Shown: positions 1 to 6,720 of the stretch, in pieces
How the letters are laid out: each line of letters opens with the position of its first letter
Position numbering within the stretch: position 1 is the stretch's first letter
The notes under the pieces: generated by a model
What the model saw: the letters and a program-made list of their open reading frames with translations, nothing else
Database searches by the model: none
What the model was told of the DNA's origin: nothing
Source of the DNA: an uncultured Prevotella sp.
Lineage (GTDB): Bacteria; Bacteroidota; Bacteroidia; Bacteroidales; Bacteroidaceae
Length of the DNA: 11,543 nt
Assembly: GCA_900319895.1 (NCBI GenBank)
Contig: ONQK01000173.1
Span: forward strand, 1-11,543
Direction of reading: 5' to 3'
Program-made: the position numbers and the translations under genes

Positions 1-13
1 AACACCTATAAAT

Positions 14-441
14 ATGAAACAGTTTACGAATCTTTTCCAACTTTCAAAAACCTTGCGGTTTGAACTGAAACCCATTGGGAAAACCAAAGAAACCTTTAAG
101 CAATGGCTTAAAGAAGTAAAAAGTACCGAATCTGTTGCAGATAAGGACAACAACTTGTTTGCGAAAGACGAGAAAATCAAGGAAGCCTATTTGTCTATTA
201 AGCCGATAATGGACAAACAGCACGAGCAGTTTATTGAAAGGTCTTTGACCTCTGACGAAGCAAAAGGCATTGATTTTTCGCAATACTTTGAGGCATATCG
301 TGAAAAAAATGTTTCGGACAAACTTGAAAAGGATTGCGCGAACAAATTGGAAATACATATCAAGAAGCGGGAAAATATTTTTCGGAAGAAATAAGCAAAG
401 TTCTTGATAAAGAATTTACAGCGAAAAAAGAAAAGCCATAC
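14..441 (+). pseudogene. cas12a: Cas12a (Cpf1) N-terminal fragment, frameshifted and truncated
   Basis: This is the remnant of a type V-A CRISPR effector nuclease. The first ~107 codons begin with MKQFTNLFQLSKTLRFEL and continue to LKPIGKT, the hallmark N-terminus (first wedge segment) of Cas12a, followed by the start of the REC1 helical region. The original frame stops at 392-394. From 334 the next frame carries on the homology (LREQIGNTYQEAGKYFSEEI, then SKVLDKEFTAKKEKPY), so one base, probably a T in GATTTGCGC, was lost near 334. Recognisable sequence fades at about 441. Full-length Cas12a has about 1,200-1,300 residues, so REC2, the PAM-interacting, RuvC and Nuc domains are all gone and it cannot act as a nuclease. 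The 126-residue reading frame could still be translated, but no function is implied. Base composition is AT-rich compared with the genes that follow, which fits horizontal acquisition. Only 13 nt of upstream sequence are visible. Family identity is confident; the exact end point is approximate. Confidence 0.9.
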
Positions 442-475
442 GTGTGTGCCGCAACGTTCTTTTTGGGGAATTTTC
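442..475 (+). other. Deletion junction, possibly containing the last CRISPR spacer
   Basis: These 34 nt lie between the end of recognisable Cas12a coding sequence and the direct repeat. They are somewhat richer in G and C than the DNA on either side. The length fits one type V-A spacer (usually 26-32 nt) plus a few bases. If the locus had the usual order (cas12a, adaptation genes, array), a deletion from within cas12a to the last spacer would give exactly this arrangement. It could equally be unrelated junction sequence; the protospacer cannot be identified from the window. Confidence 0.35.
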
Positions 476-511
476 GTCTAAAAGACCTTTTTAATTTCTA
501 CTATTGTAGAT
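476..511 (+). CRISPR. Solitary type V-A (Cas12a) CRISPR direct repeat
   Basis: A single 36-nt repeat. It starts GTCTAAAAGACC, continues with TTTTT, and ends with AATTTCTACTATTGTAGAT. The 3' part is the conserved Cas12a crRNA handle: stem TCTAC (497-501) with GTAGA (506-510) around a TATT loop, preceded by AATT and followed by T. The length and the GTC start match full-length type V-A repeats. It lies on the same strand as the cas12a fragment, as in known loci. No second intact copy occurs in the window, so this is a remnant and not an array. The preceding ~30 nt could be the last spacer, and 512 onward could be either flank or an orphan spacer. Confidence 0.9.
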
Positions 512-769
512 GTTTTAAAGGCACAATTTTATCTATCCCATCTTTTTTCAATTTGTATTTAATGCCGTTTGAAGATAAAATTGTTGTCTTTTATGGTCAA
601 AATCCGTTTGACATTTTAAATTTACCAACATTTTTTTTTTTCTTCGGAGAAAAATCGTTAATTTTGTCTGCCTGCTAGAATTGTTTGGGCAAACAGGAGG
701 CATGAATGATTTGTGCCTGCAAAGAAGAAGAATGAAGGATACATTTAATTTATTAATAAACTAATAATC
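512..769. other. AT-rich intergenic region between the CRISPR relic and the inositol synthase gene
   Basis: No gene is supported here. Reading frames through it are low-complexity and rich in Phe and Leu. It contains an 11-base T tract (631-641), an A/T-rich hairpin with arms at 637-643 and 648-654, a candidate promoter (see 634-666) and a short inverted repeat TGTTTG/CAAACA (682-687 and 690-695). No further intact CRISPR repeat is present. No Shine-Dalgarno-like sequence precedes the ATG at 770, which is common in Bacteroidota. Confidence 0.6.
634..666 (+). promoter_or_regulatory. Candidate Bacteroidota-type promoter for the inositol synthase gene group
   Basis: TAATTTTG at 659-666 matches the TAnnTTTG -7 consensus exactly. 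A T-rich stretch ending near 640 sits 18-20 bases upstream, where the TTTG-like -33 element is expected, although the G is absent. Transcription would begin near 672, leaving a leader of roughly 100 nt before the start codon at 770. In such AT-rich DNA a chance match is possible. Confidence 0.4.
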
Positions 770-2080
770 ATGAAAGAGAACATCAAGGTAGCACCTGCTT
801 CAGGGCGTTTAGGCGTAATGTGCGTAGGTTTAGGAGCCGTAACGACGACTTTTATCACAGGAGTATTAATGGCTCGCAAAGGCCTTGCCAAGCCAGTCGG
901 TGCATTGACACAATATGACAGGATCCGCGTTGGCAGCGGTGCTGAGGAGCGCTATTTGCCTTATGCGGAGATTGTTCCGATTTCGACGTTGGACGATTTG
1001 GTCTTCGGTGCTTGGGACGTCTATCCCCAGAATGCTTATCAGGCGGCGATGTATGCCGAGGTCCTGCAAGAGAAGGACATCACCCCTGTGCGTGAGGAGT
1101 TGGAGGCGATTGTTCCCTTGACGGCGGCTTTTGACAAGAATTATGCCAAACGGCTGGATGGCGACAATGTGAAGAATTGTGCCACCCGTTGGGAGATGGT
1201 GGAAGAGTTGCGGGCAGATATCCGCCATTTCAAGCAAGCCCATAATTGCGAGCGTATTGTTGTAATCTGGGCTGCTTCGACCGAGATTTTCGTACCTTTC
1301 GAAGAAGCTTTCCACGGCAATTTATCTGCTTTGGAAGCGGCGATGAGGCAGGACGACCGCCAACATGTGGCACCATCAATGTGCTATGCCTATGCGGCCT
1401 TGTCGGAAGGTGCGCCATTCATCATGGGTGCGCCGAATACGACGGTTGACATTCCGGCCATGTGGGAATTGGCCGAGAAGACCAAGATGCCGATTGCCGG
1501 CAAAGACTTCAAAACCGGGCAGACACTGGTCAAGAGCGGTTTTGCGCCAATCATCGGCACGCGTCATTTAGGTTTAAGCGGCTGGTTTTCGACCAATATA
1601 CTGGGCAATCGCGACGGCCTGGTGTTGGATGAGCCTCAGAATTTCCACACCAAAGAGGTGAGCAAGCTGTCTACCTTGGAGACGATCCTTGACGGCGAGC
1701 AGCAACCCGACCTCTACGGCGAGATCTTTCACAAAGTGCGCATCAATTATTATCCTCCACGCAACGACAACAAAGAAGGTTGGGACAATATTGACATTTT
1801 TGGCTGGATGAACTATCCGATGCAGATTAAGATCAATTTCCTTTGCCGCGACTCCATCTTGGCCGCCCCCTTGCTGCTAGACCTTGTCTTACTTTCCGAC
1901 CTTGCCATGCGTGCCGGCCGTTACGGCATTCAGCGCTTCCTGGGCTTCTATCTCAAGAGCCCAATGCATGACTTCACGAAAAACGAGAAACCCATCAACA
2001 ACCTTTATCAGCAATACACGATGTTGAAAAATGCCATCCGCGAGATGGGCGGCTATGAGGGCGATGAGAAAATTGACTGA
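770..2080 (+). CDS. ino1: Inositol-3-phosphate synthase (myo-inositol-1-phosphate synthase)
   Basis: NAD-dependent isomerase that converts glucose 6-phosphate to 1D-myo-inositol 3-phosphate (EC 5.5.1.4) in the cytoplasm. The 436-residue product has the length usual for Bacteroidales versions, shorter than the ~530-residue eukaryotic enzymes. A glycine-rich NAD-binding loop, VGLGAVTTTFITG, is at about 19-31. Conserved family blocks are GAPFIMGAPNTTVD (214-227), GKDFKTGQT (244-252, with the conserved Lys), STNILGNRDG (274-283) and CRDSILAAPLLLDL (359-372). In Bacteroides the product feeds phosphatidylinositol and inositol-sphingolipid synthesis. No inositol-lipid synthase lies in this window, so the pathway link here is inferred. 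The gene leads a compact group with the DUF5686 gene (overlapping start) and a thioesterase. The start at 770 is chosen because the MKENIKVAPASGRLG beginning resembles family N-termini and an upstream ATG at 731 meets a stop after ten codons. Confidence 0.95.
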   Translation: MKENIKVAPASGRLGVMCVGLGAVTTTFITGVLMARKGLAKPVGALTQYDRIRVGSGAEERYLPYAEIVPISTLDDLVFGAWDVYPQNAYQAAMYAEVLQEKDITPVREELEAIVPLTAAFDKNYAKRLDGDNVKNCATRWEMVEELRADIRHFKQAHNCERIVVIWAASTEIFVPFEEAFHGNLSALEAAMRQDDRQHVAPSMCYAYAALSEGAPFIMGAPNTTVDIPAMWELAEKTKMPIAGKDFKTGQTLVKSGFAPIIGTRHLGLSGWFSTNILGNRDGLVLDEPQNFHTKEVSKLSTLETILDGEQQPDLYGEIFHKVRINYYPPRNDNKEGWDNIDIFGWMNYPMQIKINFLCRDSILAAPLLLDLVLLSDLAMRAGRYGIQRFLGFYLKSPMHDFTKNEKPINNLYQQYTMLKNAIREMGGYEGDEKID

Positions 2081-4616
2081 AAAAATCATATTGTTCATCA
2101 TTTTGTGTTGTCTGCCGATGTCTGCGGCAGCACAGTTGCGCGGATATGTCGTCGACCATCAGACGGGCGACAGCATCGCCTTGGCGACAATTGCGTACCA
2201 TGGTCTTCAGCTAGCCGTCAAGGCAGACGAGCAAGGGCGTTTCCAAATTGAGCGCCGCAACGGGCAGCAGCTTGTGGTCTCAGCCGTTGGATACAAGCCC
2301 AAGACCATCCGCATTACGGACAAGACGACCGACATTCTTCAAGTCAGGCTTTTGTCAGAGGCAAAACGCTTGAAAGAAGTGGTGGTCAAATCGAAACGCA
2401 AGAACAAGTACACACGCAAGAACAACCCAGCCGTGGAGTTGATGCAACGTGTGATTGCAGCCAAGCGCCGCACAGACCTTTCGAATCACGACTTTTACCG
2501 CTATGAGAAGTATCAGAAGCTGACCATGGCCGTCAACAATCTCACGCCGGAGGAATTGGAAGGGAAATTGTTCAAGAAAATGCCTTGGTTGCACGAGCAG
2601 GTCGAATTATGTCCCCACAACCAAAAGTTGATCTTACCGATTTCGGTGGATGAAACCATCACAGAGCATTTGTACCGAAAAAGCCCCAACAAGGAAAGAA
2701 CCATCGTGAAAGGCGAGACGACGCAGGGCATCAGCACACTTTTGCAAACGGGCGAGGCCGTCAACACGATTGCCAAAGACCTGTTTACGGACATTGACCT
2801 TTACGACGACCACATCCGCTTTCTTTCCAAGCAGTTTCCCAGCCCCATCGGGTCGACCGCCATCTCGTTTTACCGATTCTATATCGACGACACGGTGCAT
2901 GTAGACCAGGACGAGTGTATCCGCCTGCAATTCATGCCCTCCAATCCACAAGACTTCGGTTTTCGCGGCGAGCTTTACATCTTGAACGACAGTACTTTAC
3001 ATGTAAAAAAATGCGACATGCAACTCCCGTCAAACACAGGTGTAAATTTCGTCAGCTCCATCAAGTTGAACCAAACGTATGACCGTCTTGACAATGGCGA
3101 ATGGGTGCTCTCGAAAGACAATATGGTGGCAGAATTAGAAGTGACCGACCTTTTTCAGCGCGCCATTGCCATTCGCACGACACATCTGAGCGGATATTCG
3201 TTTGAACCAATTGAAAATAAACATTTCAGGGGAAGCTCACCCATCATTTACGACCCAAATGCCAAACAACGCGATGCCGACTTTTGGACGCAACACCGCA
3301 AGAGCAGCCTGACCAACAGCGAAGGGAACATGAAGAATTTCATTTCCGGCATGCGGCGCGCCAAAAACTTCGGCTGGCTGCTCTTCTTGACCAAAAGCTT
3401 GATTGAGAATTTCGTGGAAACAAGTTTTAATGAAAAGCCAAGTAAATTTGACATCGGCCCCGTCAACACGCTGATCTCCCACAATTTCATTGATGCCTTC
3501 CGATTTAGGGTCGGCGGGCGCACCACAGCCAAACTTCATCCCCACCTCTTTTGGGAAGGCTATTATGCCTACGGCAGCCGCTCAAAAAAGAATTATTACA
3601 GCACGAAATTCACCTACTCTTTCTCCCAACCAGCCTATCAGCCCGTAGAATTCCCCTCTCGCTACGTCTCATTTGAGTCGAGCTATGACGTGATGTCCCC
3701 TGCCGACAAATTTTTGATCCACAACAAAGACAACGCCTTCATGGCATTTCGGGCGCAGAAGGTCAAACAGATGTATTTCTACAATCGCCAGCGGCTCAAC
3801 CTCAAGTGGGAGTGGGACATGGGGCTGGCTACCTCGTTTGAATTGAAGACAGAAAGTAATCAGCCCACTGGCGAGCTGGACTTTGTGAAAATGAACGGGC
3901 GATGGGTGGACAAAATCCGCACAACCGAGCTGACCCTAGGCATCGACTATCGTCCGGGGCAGACTTATGTCAACTCAAAACAAAACAGGATTGAAGTCAA
4001 TCACGATGCCCCTCGTTTCAGCCTCAGCCACACGTTGGGCATCAAAGGCCTGTTGGGCTCGGACTATCATTACAATTACACGGAACTAAGTGCCTACAAG
4101 CGTTTGTGGCTGGGCAGCTGGGGCTATGTAAACGGACAGGTCAAGCTCGGAGCGCAATGGAACAAGGTGCCTTTCCCCCTATTGATCATTCCGCCTGCCA
4201 ACCTGTCGTTTTTTGACCATGAAAACACTTTCAGCCTGATGAACAACATGGAATTTTTGAGCGACAGACATGCCTTTGCCTGTGTGGGCTGGAACATGAA
4301 CGGCAAACTGTTCAACCGCATCCCGCTCATCCGCAAGCTGAAATGGCGTGAGTATATTGCCATCAGAGGCATGTGGAGTCATCTGACTGACAAAAACAAT
4401 CCTCTATTGGAACGCAACAAAAAAGACCCGGATTTATTCCAGTTCCCCCAAGGCGTGCATGTGATGAGCCCCAAGGAGCCCTATTGGGAAGTCATCGTCG
4501 GCATTCACAATATTTTCAAGCTATTTGAGATCGATTATGTGCGCCGACTTTCTTACACAGGGCTGCCCACATCAACAAAACATGGCATTCGATTTGGATT
4601 TGCAATGACATTTTAA
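2064..4616 (+). CDS. DUF5686 family outer-membrane protein with N-terminal carboxypeptidase-regulatory-like domain
   Basis: An 850-residue predicted outer-membrane protein. Residues 1-24 form a Sec signal peptide (RKLTEK basic region, IILFIILCCL core, SAAA before Q24). Residues ~25-105 are a carboxypeptidase-regulatory-like beta-sandwich (GYVVDHQTGDSIALATI, then SAVGYKPKTIRI), the domain found at the N-terminus of many Bacteroidota outer-membrane proteins. The NPAVELMQRVIAAK segment at 121-134 begins the DUF5686 region. The C-terminal half is rich in alternating aromatic strands and ends in FAMTF, a terminal Phe typical of beta-barrel outer-membrane proteins. The start at 2064 is preferred over in-frame ATGs at 2031 and 2055: it gives a clean signal peptide and has GAGG at 2057-2060. 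It overlaps the end of the inositol synthase gene by 17 nt, suggesting translational coupling. The molecular function of DUF5686 is not established. Confidence 0.87.
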   Translation: MRKLTEKIILFIILCCLPMSAAAQLRGYVVDHQTGDSIALATIAYHGLQLAVKADEQGRFQIERRNGQQLVVSAVGYKPKTIRITDKTTDILQVRLLSEAKRLKEVVVKSKRKNKYTRKNNPAVELMQRVIAAKRRTDLSNHDFYRYEKYQKLTMAVNNLTPEELEGKLFKKMPWLHEQVELCPHNQKLILPISVDETITEHLYRKSPNKERTIVKGETTQGISTLLQTGEAVNTIAKDLFTDIDLYDDHIRFLSKQFPSPIGSTAISFYRFYIDDTVHVDQDECIRLQFMPSNPQDFGFRGELYILNDSTLHVKKCDMQLPSNTGVNFVSSIKLNQTYDRLDNGEWVLSKDNMVAELEVTDLFQRAIAIRTTHLSGYSFEPIENKHFRGSSPIIYDPNAKQRDADFWTQHRKSSLTNSEGNMKNFISGMRRAKNFGWLLFLTKSLIENFVETSFNEKPSKFDIGPVNTLISHNFIDAFRFRVGGRTTAKLHPHLFWEGYYAYGSRSKKNYYSTKFTYSFSQPAYQPVEFPSRYVSFESSYDVMSPADKFLIHNKDNAFMAFRAQKVKQMYFYNRQRLNLKWEWDMGLATSFELKTESNQPTGELDFVKMNGRWVDKIRTTELTLGIDYRPGQTYVNSKQNRIEVNHDAPRFSLSHTLGIKGLLGSDYHYNYTELSAYKRLWLGSWGYVNGQVKLGAQWNKVPFPLLIIPPANLSFFDHENTFSLMNNMEFLSDRHAFACVGWNMNGKLFNRIPLIRKLKWREYIAIRGMWSHLTDKNNPLLERNKKDPDLFQFPQGVHVMSPKEPYWEVIVGIHNIFKLFEIDYVRRLSYTGLPTSTKHGIRFGFAMTF

Positions 4617-4632
4617 AACCCAAAAGACAAAA

Positions 4633-5115
4633 ATGAGAAAAATAAAGAGTCCGTGGAAGGACAGTGGAGACTTTCAATGCTTTGCCTGCTCGCCAAAGAA
4701 CCCCAATGGCCTGCAGATGGAGTTTTATGAAGATGGCGAGGACATCGTTTCGTTTTGGCGGCCGAAAGCCGAGTTTCAAGGATGGGTGAAGGTGCTGCAC
4801 GGCGGCATCATCAGTACGCTCATCGACGAAATCGCCAGCTGGGTCATCACCAGGAAACTACAAACCACAGGTGTCACATCACAATTGTGTGTTCGATTCA
4901 AGCGACCTGTCAGTACCGACGACCATCAACTGACACTCCGCGCACGCATTGTTGGACAACGCCGGAATCTGGTGACCATTCATGCGGAACTTACGGACTC
5001 GTTCAACAAGCTTTGTGCCGACGGCGAGGCTGTATACTTCACATTCAATGAGGCCAAAGCACATGAAATGGGCTTTACCAAGTGCGAGGTGGAAGATGAG
5101 CAGCTTTTGTTCTAG
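4633..5115 (+). CDS. PaaI-family hotdog-fold thioesterase
   Basis: A 160-residue single hotdog domain predicted to hydrolyse an acyl-CoA or similar thioester in the cytoplasm. The HGG motif (LHGGIISTLIDE, residues 55-66) is the helix-start signature of the PaaI/YdiI-like group, with the usual acidic pair D65/E66 nearby. The N-terminal CFACSPKNPNGL (16-27) is the Cys-x-x-Cys-type opening seen in a PaaI subgroup, here with only C16 and C19. The substrate cannot be told from sequence. The gene starts 16 nt after the DUF5686 stop on the same strand, so it is probably the last gene of that transcript. A 7-bp inverted repeat begins at its stop codon. Confidence 0.88.
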   Translation: MRKIKSPWKDSGDFQCFACSPKNPNGLQMEFYEDGEDIVSFWRPKAEFQGWVKVLHGGIISTLIDEIASWVITRKLQTTGVTSQLCVRFKRPVSTDDHQLTLRARIVGQRRNLVTIHAELTDSFNKLCADGEAVYFTFNEAKAHEMGFTKCEVEDEQLLF

Positions 5116-5153
5116 GCCAAAGCCTATCAACAGAAAATATTTGGTGTTTGGCC
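5115..5153 (+). promoter_or_regulatory. Inverted repeat after the thioesterase gene, upstream of tnaA
   Basis: GGCCAAA (5115-5121) pairs with TTTGGCC (5147-5153) across a 25-nt loop. The CCAAA part of the left arm can instead pair with TTTGG at 5140-5144, so two mutually exclusive foldings are possible. No T tract follows directly, so it is a poor intrinsic terminator. It may be a weak terminator, an mRNA 3' end or a binding site. Evidence is base pairing only. Confidence 0.3.
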
Positions 5154-5175
5154 ACCTATATTCACCAGTTTTTCG

Positions 5176-5183
5176 TAAATTTG
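5176..5183 (+). promoter_or_regulatory. Candidate -7 promoter element for tryptophanase
   Basis: TAAATTTG matches the Bacteroidota -7 consensus TAnnTTTG exactly and lies 41 nt before the tnaA ATG. The nearest TTTG upstream (5147-5150) is 25 nt away, more than the usual 19-21, so the -33 element is weak. A promoter here is plausible because the 109-nt gap separates tnaA from the upstream gene group. Confidence 0.45.
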
Positions 5184-5224
5184 CAACAACTGATAAAAAT
5201 TAATTCAACAAAAATAAAGAAAAC

Positions 5225-6601
5225 ATGAAATTACCTTTTGCAGAATCGTGGAAAATCAAGATGATTGAACCCTTGCGCAAAAGTACGCGCGAGGAACGTG
5301 AACAATGGCTCAAAGAAGCCCACTACAACGTCTTTCAGCTCAGGTCCGAACAAGTCTACATCGACTTGCTGACCGACTCGGGCACAGGTGCCATGAGCGA
5401 CCGTCAATGGTCACAACTAATGCTCGGCGACGAAAGTTACGCCGGCGCAACCTCGTTCTACAATTTTGAAGGTGTGGTGAAAAAACTTTTCAACTTCAAG
5501 TATGTCATACCTACCCACCAAGGACGTGCCGCCGAAAACGTATTGTTCTCTTATTTAGTAAAAGAAGGCAATGTCATCCCCGGGAATGCCCATTTTGACA
5601 CGACCAAAGGACACATCGAAAGCCGAAAGGCCCATGCCATCGACGTGACAACCGACGAAGCAAAAGACACGCAGCTTGAAGTGCCGTTCAAAGGCAACGT
5701 CAGCATTGAAAAATTAACGAAAGTGCTTGAAGACAACAAAGGCAACGTGCCCTTCATGGTATTGACCGTCACAAACAATACCGTAGGCGGACAGCCCGTG
5801 AGCATGAAAAACATTGAGGAGACCTGCGCATTGTGCCACAAATACGGTGTTCCTGTTGTCATGGACTCTGCCCGGTTCGCAGAAAACGCCTATTTCATCA
5901 AGACGCGGGAGCTCGGCTATGCAGACAAGAGCATTAAGGAAATCACTGCTGAAATGTTCTCACATGTTGACGGCATGACCATGTCTGCCAAAAAAGACGG
6001 GTTGGTGAACATGGGCGGATTCATCGCCACCAATAACGAAGATTGGTACCAAGGTGCCAAACTCTTCTGCATCCCTTTTGAGGGATATGTTACTTATGGC
6101 GGCATGAACGGACGCGACCTCAATGCCCTGGCGGCCGGACTTGACGAGAACACTGAGTTCGACATGCTGGAGACACGCATCCATCAAGTGGCTTATCTGG
6201 CAAAAAAACTCGATGAATACGGGATTCCCTACCAGCGGCCTGCCGGCGGACACGCCATTTTTGTTGATGCAGACAAGGTTCTGGATCAAGTTCCCATCGA
6301 AGAATTCCCTGCACAAACACTGACATGTGAGCTTTATCTCGAAGCAGGAATCCGCGCCTGCGAAATCGGCTATATGCTTGCCGACCGCGACCCTGAGACT
6401 CGTGAGAATCGTTTTGGCGGGCTCGACTTGCTGCGCCTTTGCATCCCGCGCCGTGTCTACACAGACAACCACATGGATGTCATTGCGGCAGCGCTGAAAA
6501 ATGTGTACGACCGCCGCCATGAAATCACGCGCGGTGTGGCCATTGAGTGGGAAGCGCCGCTGATGAGGCATTTCACGGTGAAACTCAAACGCCTGCAATA
6601 A
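5225..6601 (+). CDS. tnaA: Tryptophanase (tryptophan indole-lyase)
   Basis: PLP-dependent beta-eliminating lyase that breaks L-tryptophan into indole, pyruvate and ammonia (EC 4.1.99.1) in the cytoplasm. The 458-residue length is normal. The beta-eliminating-lyase family also contains tyrosine phenol-lyase, so the choice rests on specificity residues. D125 (HFDTTKGH) replaces the phenol-lyase Thr124. I381 (RACEIG) replaces phenol-lyase Arg381. A His (RHFTVKL, about residue 449) stands where phenol-lyase has Phe448. All three favour tryptophanase. Other landmarks are IDLLTDSGTGAMSD (46-59), PTHQGR (96-101), VMDSARFAENAYF (212-224) containing the PLP-ring Asp214, and SAKKD (254-258), of which Lys257 probably carries PLP. 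The start at 5225 gives the Bacteroidales-type N-terminus MKLPFAESWKIKM. No tnaC-like leader peptide or tryptophan permease gene is seen nearby. Two hairpins follow the stop. Confidence 0.95.
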   Translation: MKLPFAESWKIKMIEPLRKSTREEREQWLKEAHYNVFQLRSEQVYIDLLTDSGTGAMSDRQWSQLMLGDESYAGATSFYNFEGVVKKLFNFKYVIPTHQGRAAENVLFSYLVKEGNVIPGNAHFDTTKGHIESRKAHAIDVTTDEAKDTQLEVPFKGNVSIEKLTKVLEDNKGNVPFMVLTVTNNTVGGQPVSMKNIEETCALCHKYGVPVVMDSARFAENAYFIKTRELGYADKSIKEITAEMFSHVDGMTMSAKKDGLVNMGGFIATNNEDWYQGAKLFCIPFEGYVTYGGMNGRDLNALAAGLDENTEFDMLETRIHQVAYLAKKLDEYGIPYQRPAGGHAIFVDADKVLDQVPIEEFPAQTLTCELYLEAGIRACEIGYMLADRDPETRENRFGGLDLLRLCIPRRVYTDNHMDVIAAALKNVYDRRHEITRGVAIEWEAPLMRHFTVKLKRLQ

Positions 6602-6616
6602 TCACACATGTTGAGT

Positions 6617-6643
6617 CCTCCCAATTCTCATGGGAGGGGTTTT
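6617..6643 (+). terminator. Intrinsic terminator of tnaA
   Basis: CCTCCCA (6617-6623) and TGGGAGG (6631-6637) form a perfect 7-bp GC-rich stem with a 7-nt loop, followed by GG and TTTT. It lies 15 nt after the tnaA stop. The T tract is short. Confidence 0.65.
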
Positions 6644-6649
6644 GAGGCA

Positions 6650-6691
6650 AAATACGGAGCCATTTTCAGCATTGAAAATGGCTCCGTATTT
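6650..6691. terminator. Perfect 19-bp hairpin between convergent tnaA and ndk, probable bidirectional terminator
   Basis: The arms at 6650-6668 and 6673-6691 are exact reverse complements around a GCAT loop. Each strand ends in TATTT after the stem, giving short U tracts in both directions. It lies 29 nt beyond the ndk stop and downstream of the first tnaA hairpin, so it can serve both convergent transcripts. The stem is longer than most intrinsic terminators. Confidence 0.7.
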
Positions 6692-6720
6692 AAAGTAGGT
6701 CTGACCGAGAATGAAGATTC

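Noticed and set aside
539..637. Possible degenerate second and third CRISPR repeats (AATTT cores near 550 and 619, the latter within GACATTTTAAATTT)
   Set aside because: The segment aligned at 602-637 matches only about half the repeat positions and lacks the TCTAC/GTAGA hairpin; the local matches are expected in AT-rich DNA.
637..654. A/T-rich hairpin beside the 11-base T tract as a terminator
   Set aside because: On the plus strand the T tract precedes the stem, and on the minus strand the stem is followed by A residues, so neither orientation gives a terminator.
334..678. A separate 114-residue protein
   Set aside because: Its first ~36 codons continue Cas12a in the shifted frame, and the rest reads through the CRISPR repeat and low-complexity AT-rich DNA.
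5960..6598. A 212-residue minus-strand open frame
   Set aside because: It is antisense to the conserved C-terminal half of tryptophanase and shows no recognisable features.
5225..6601. Tyrosine phenol-lyase instead of tryptophanase
   Set aside because: The phenol-lyase Thr124, Arg381 and Phe448 are replaced by Asp, Ile and His, the tryptophanase residues.
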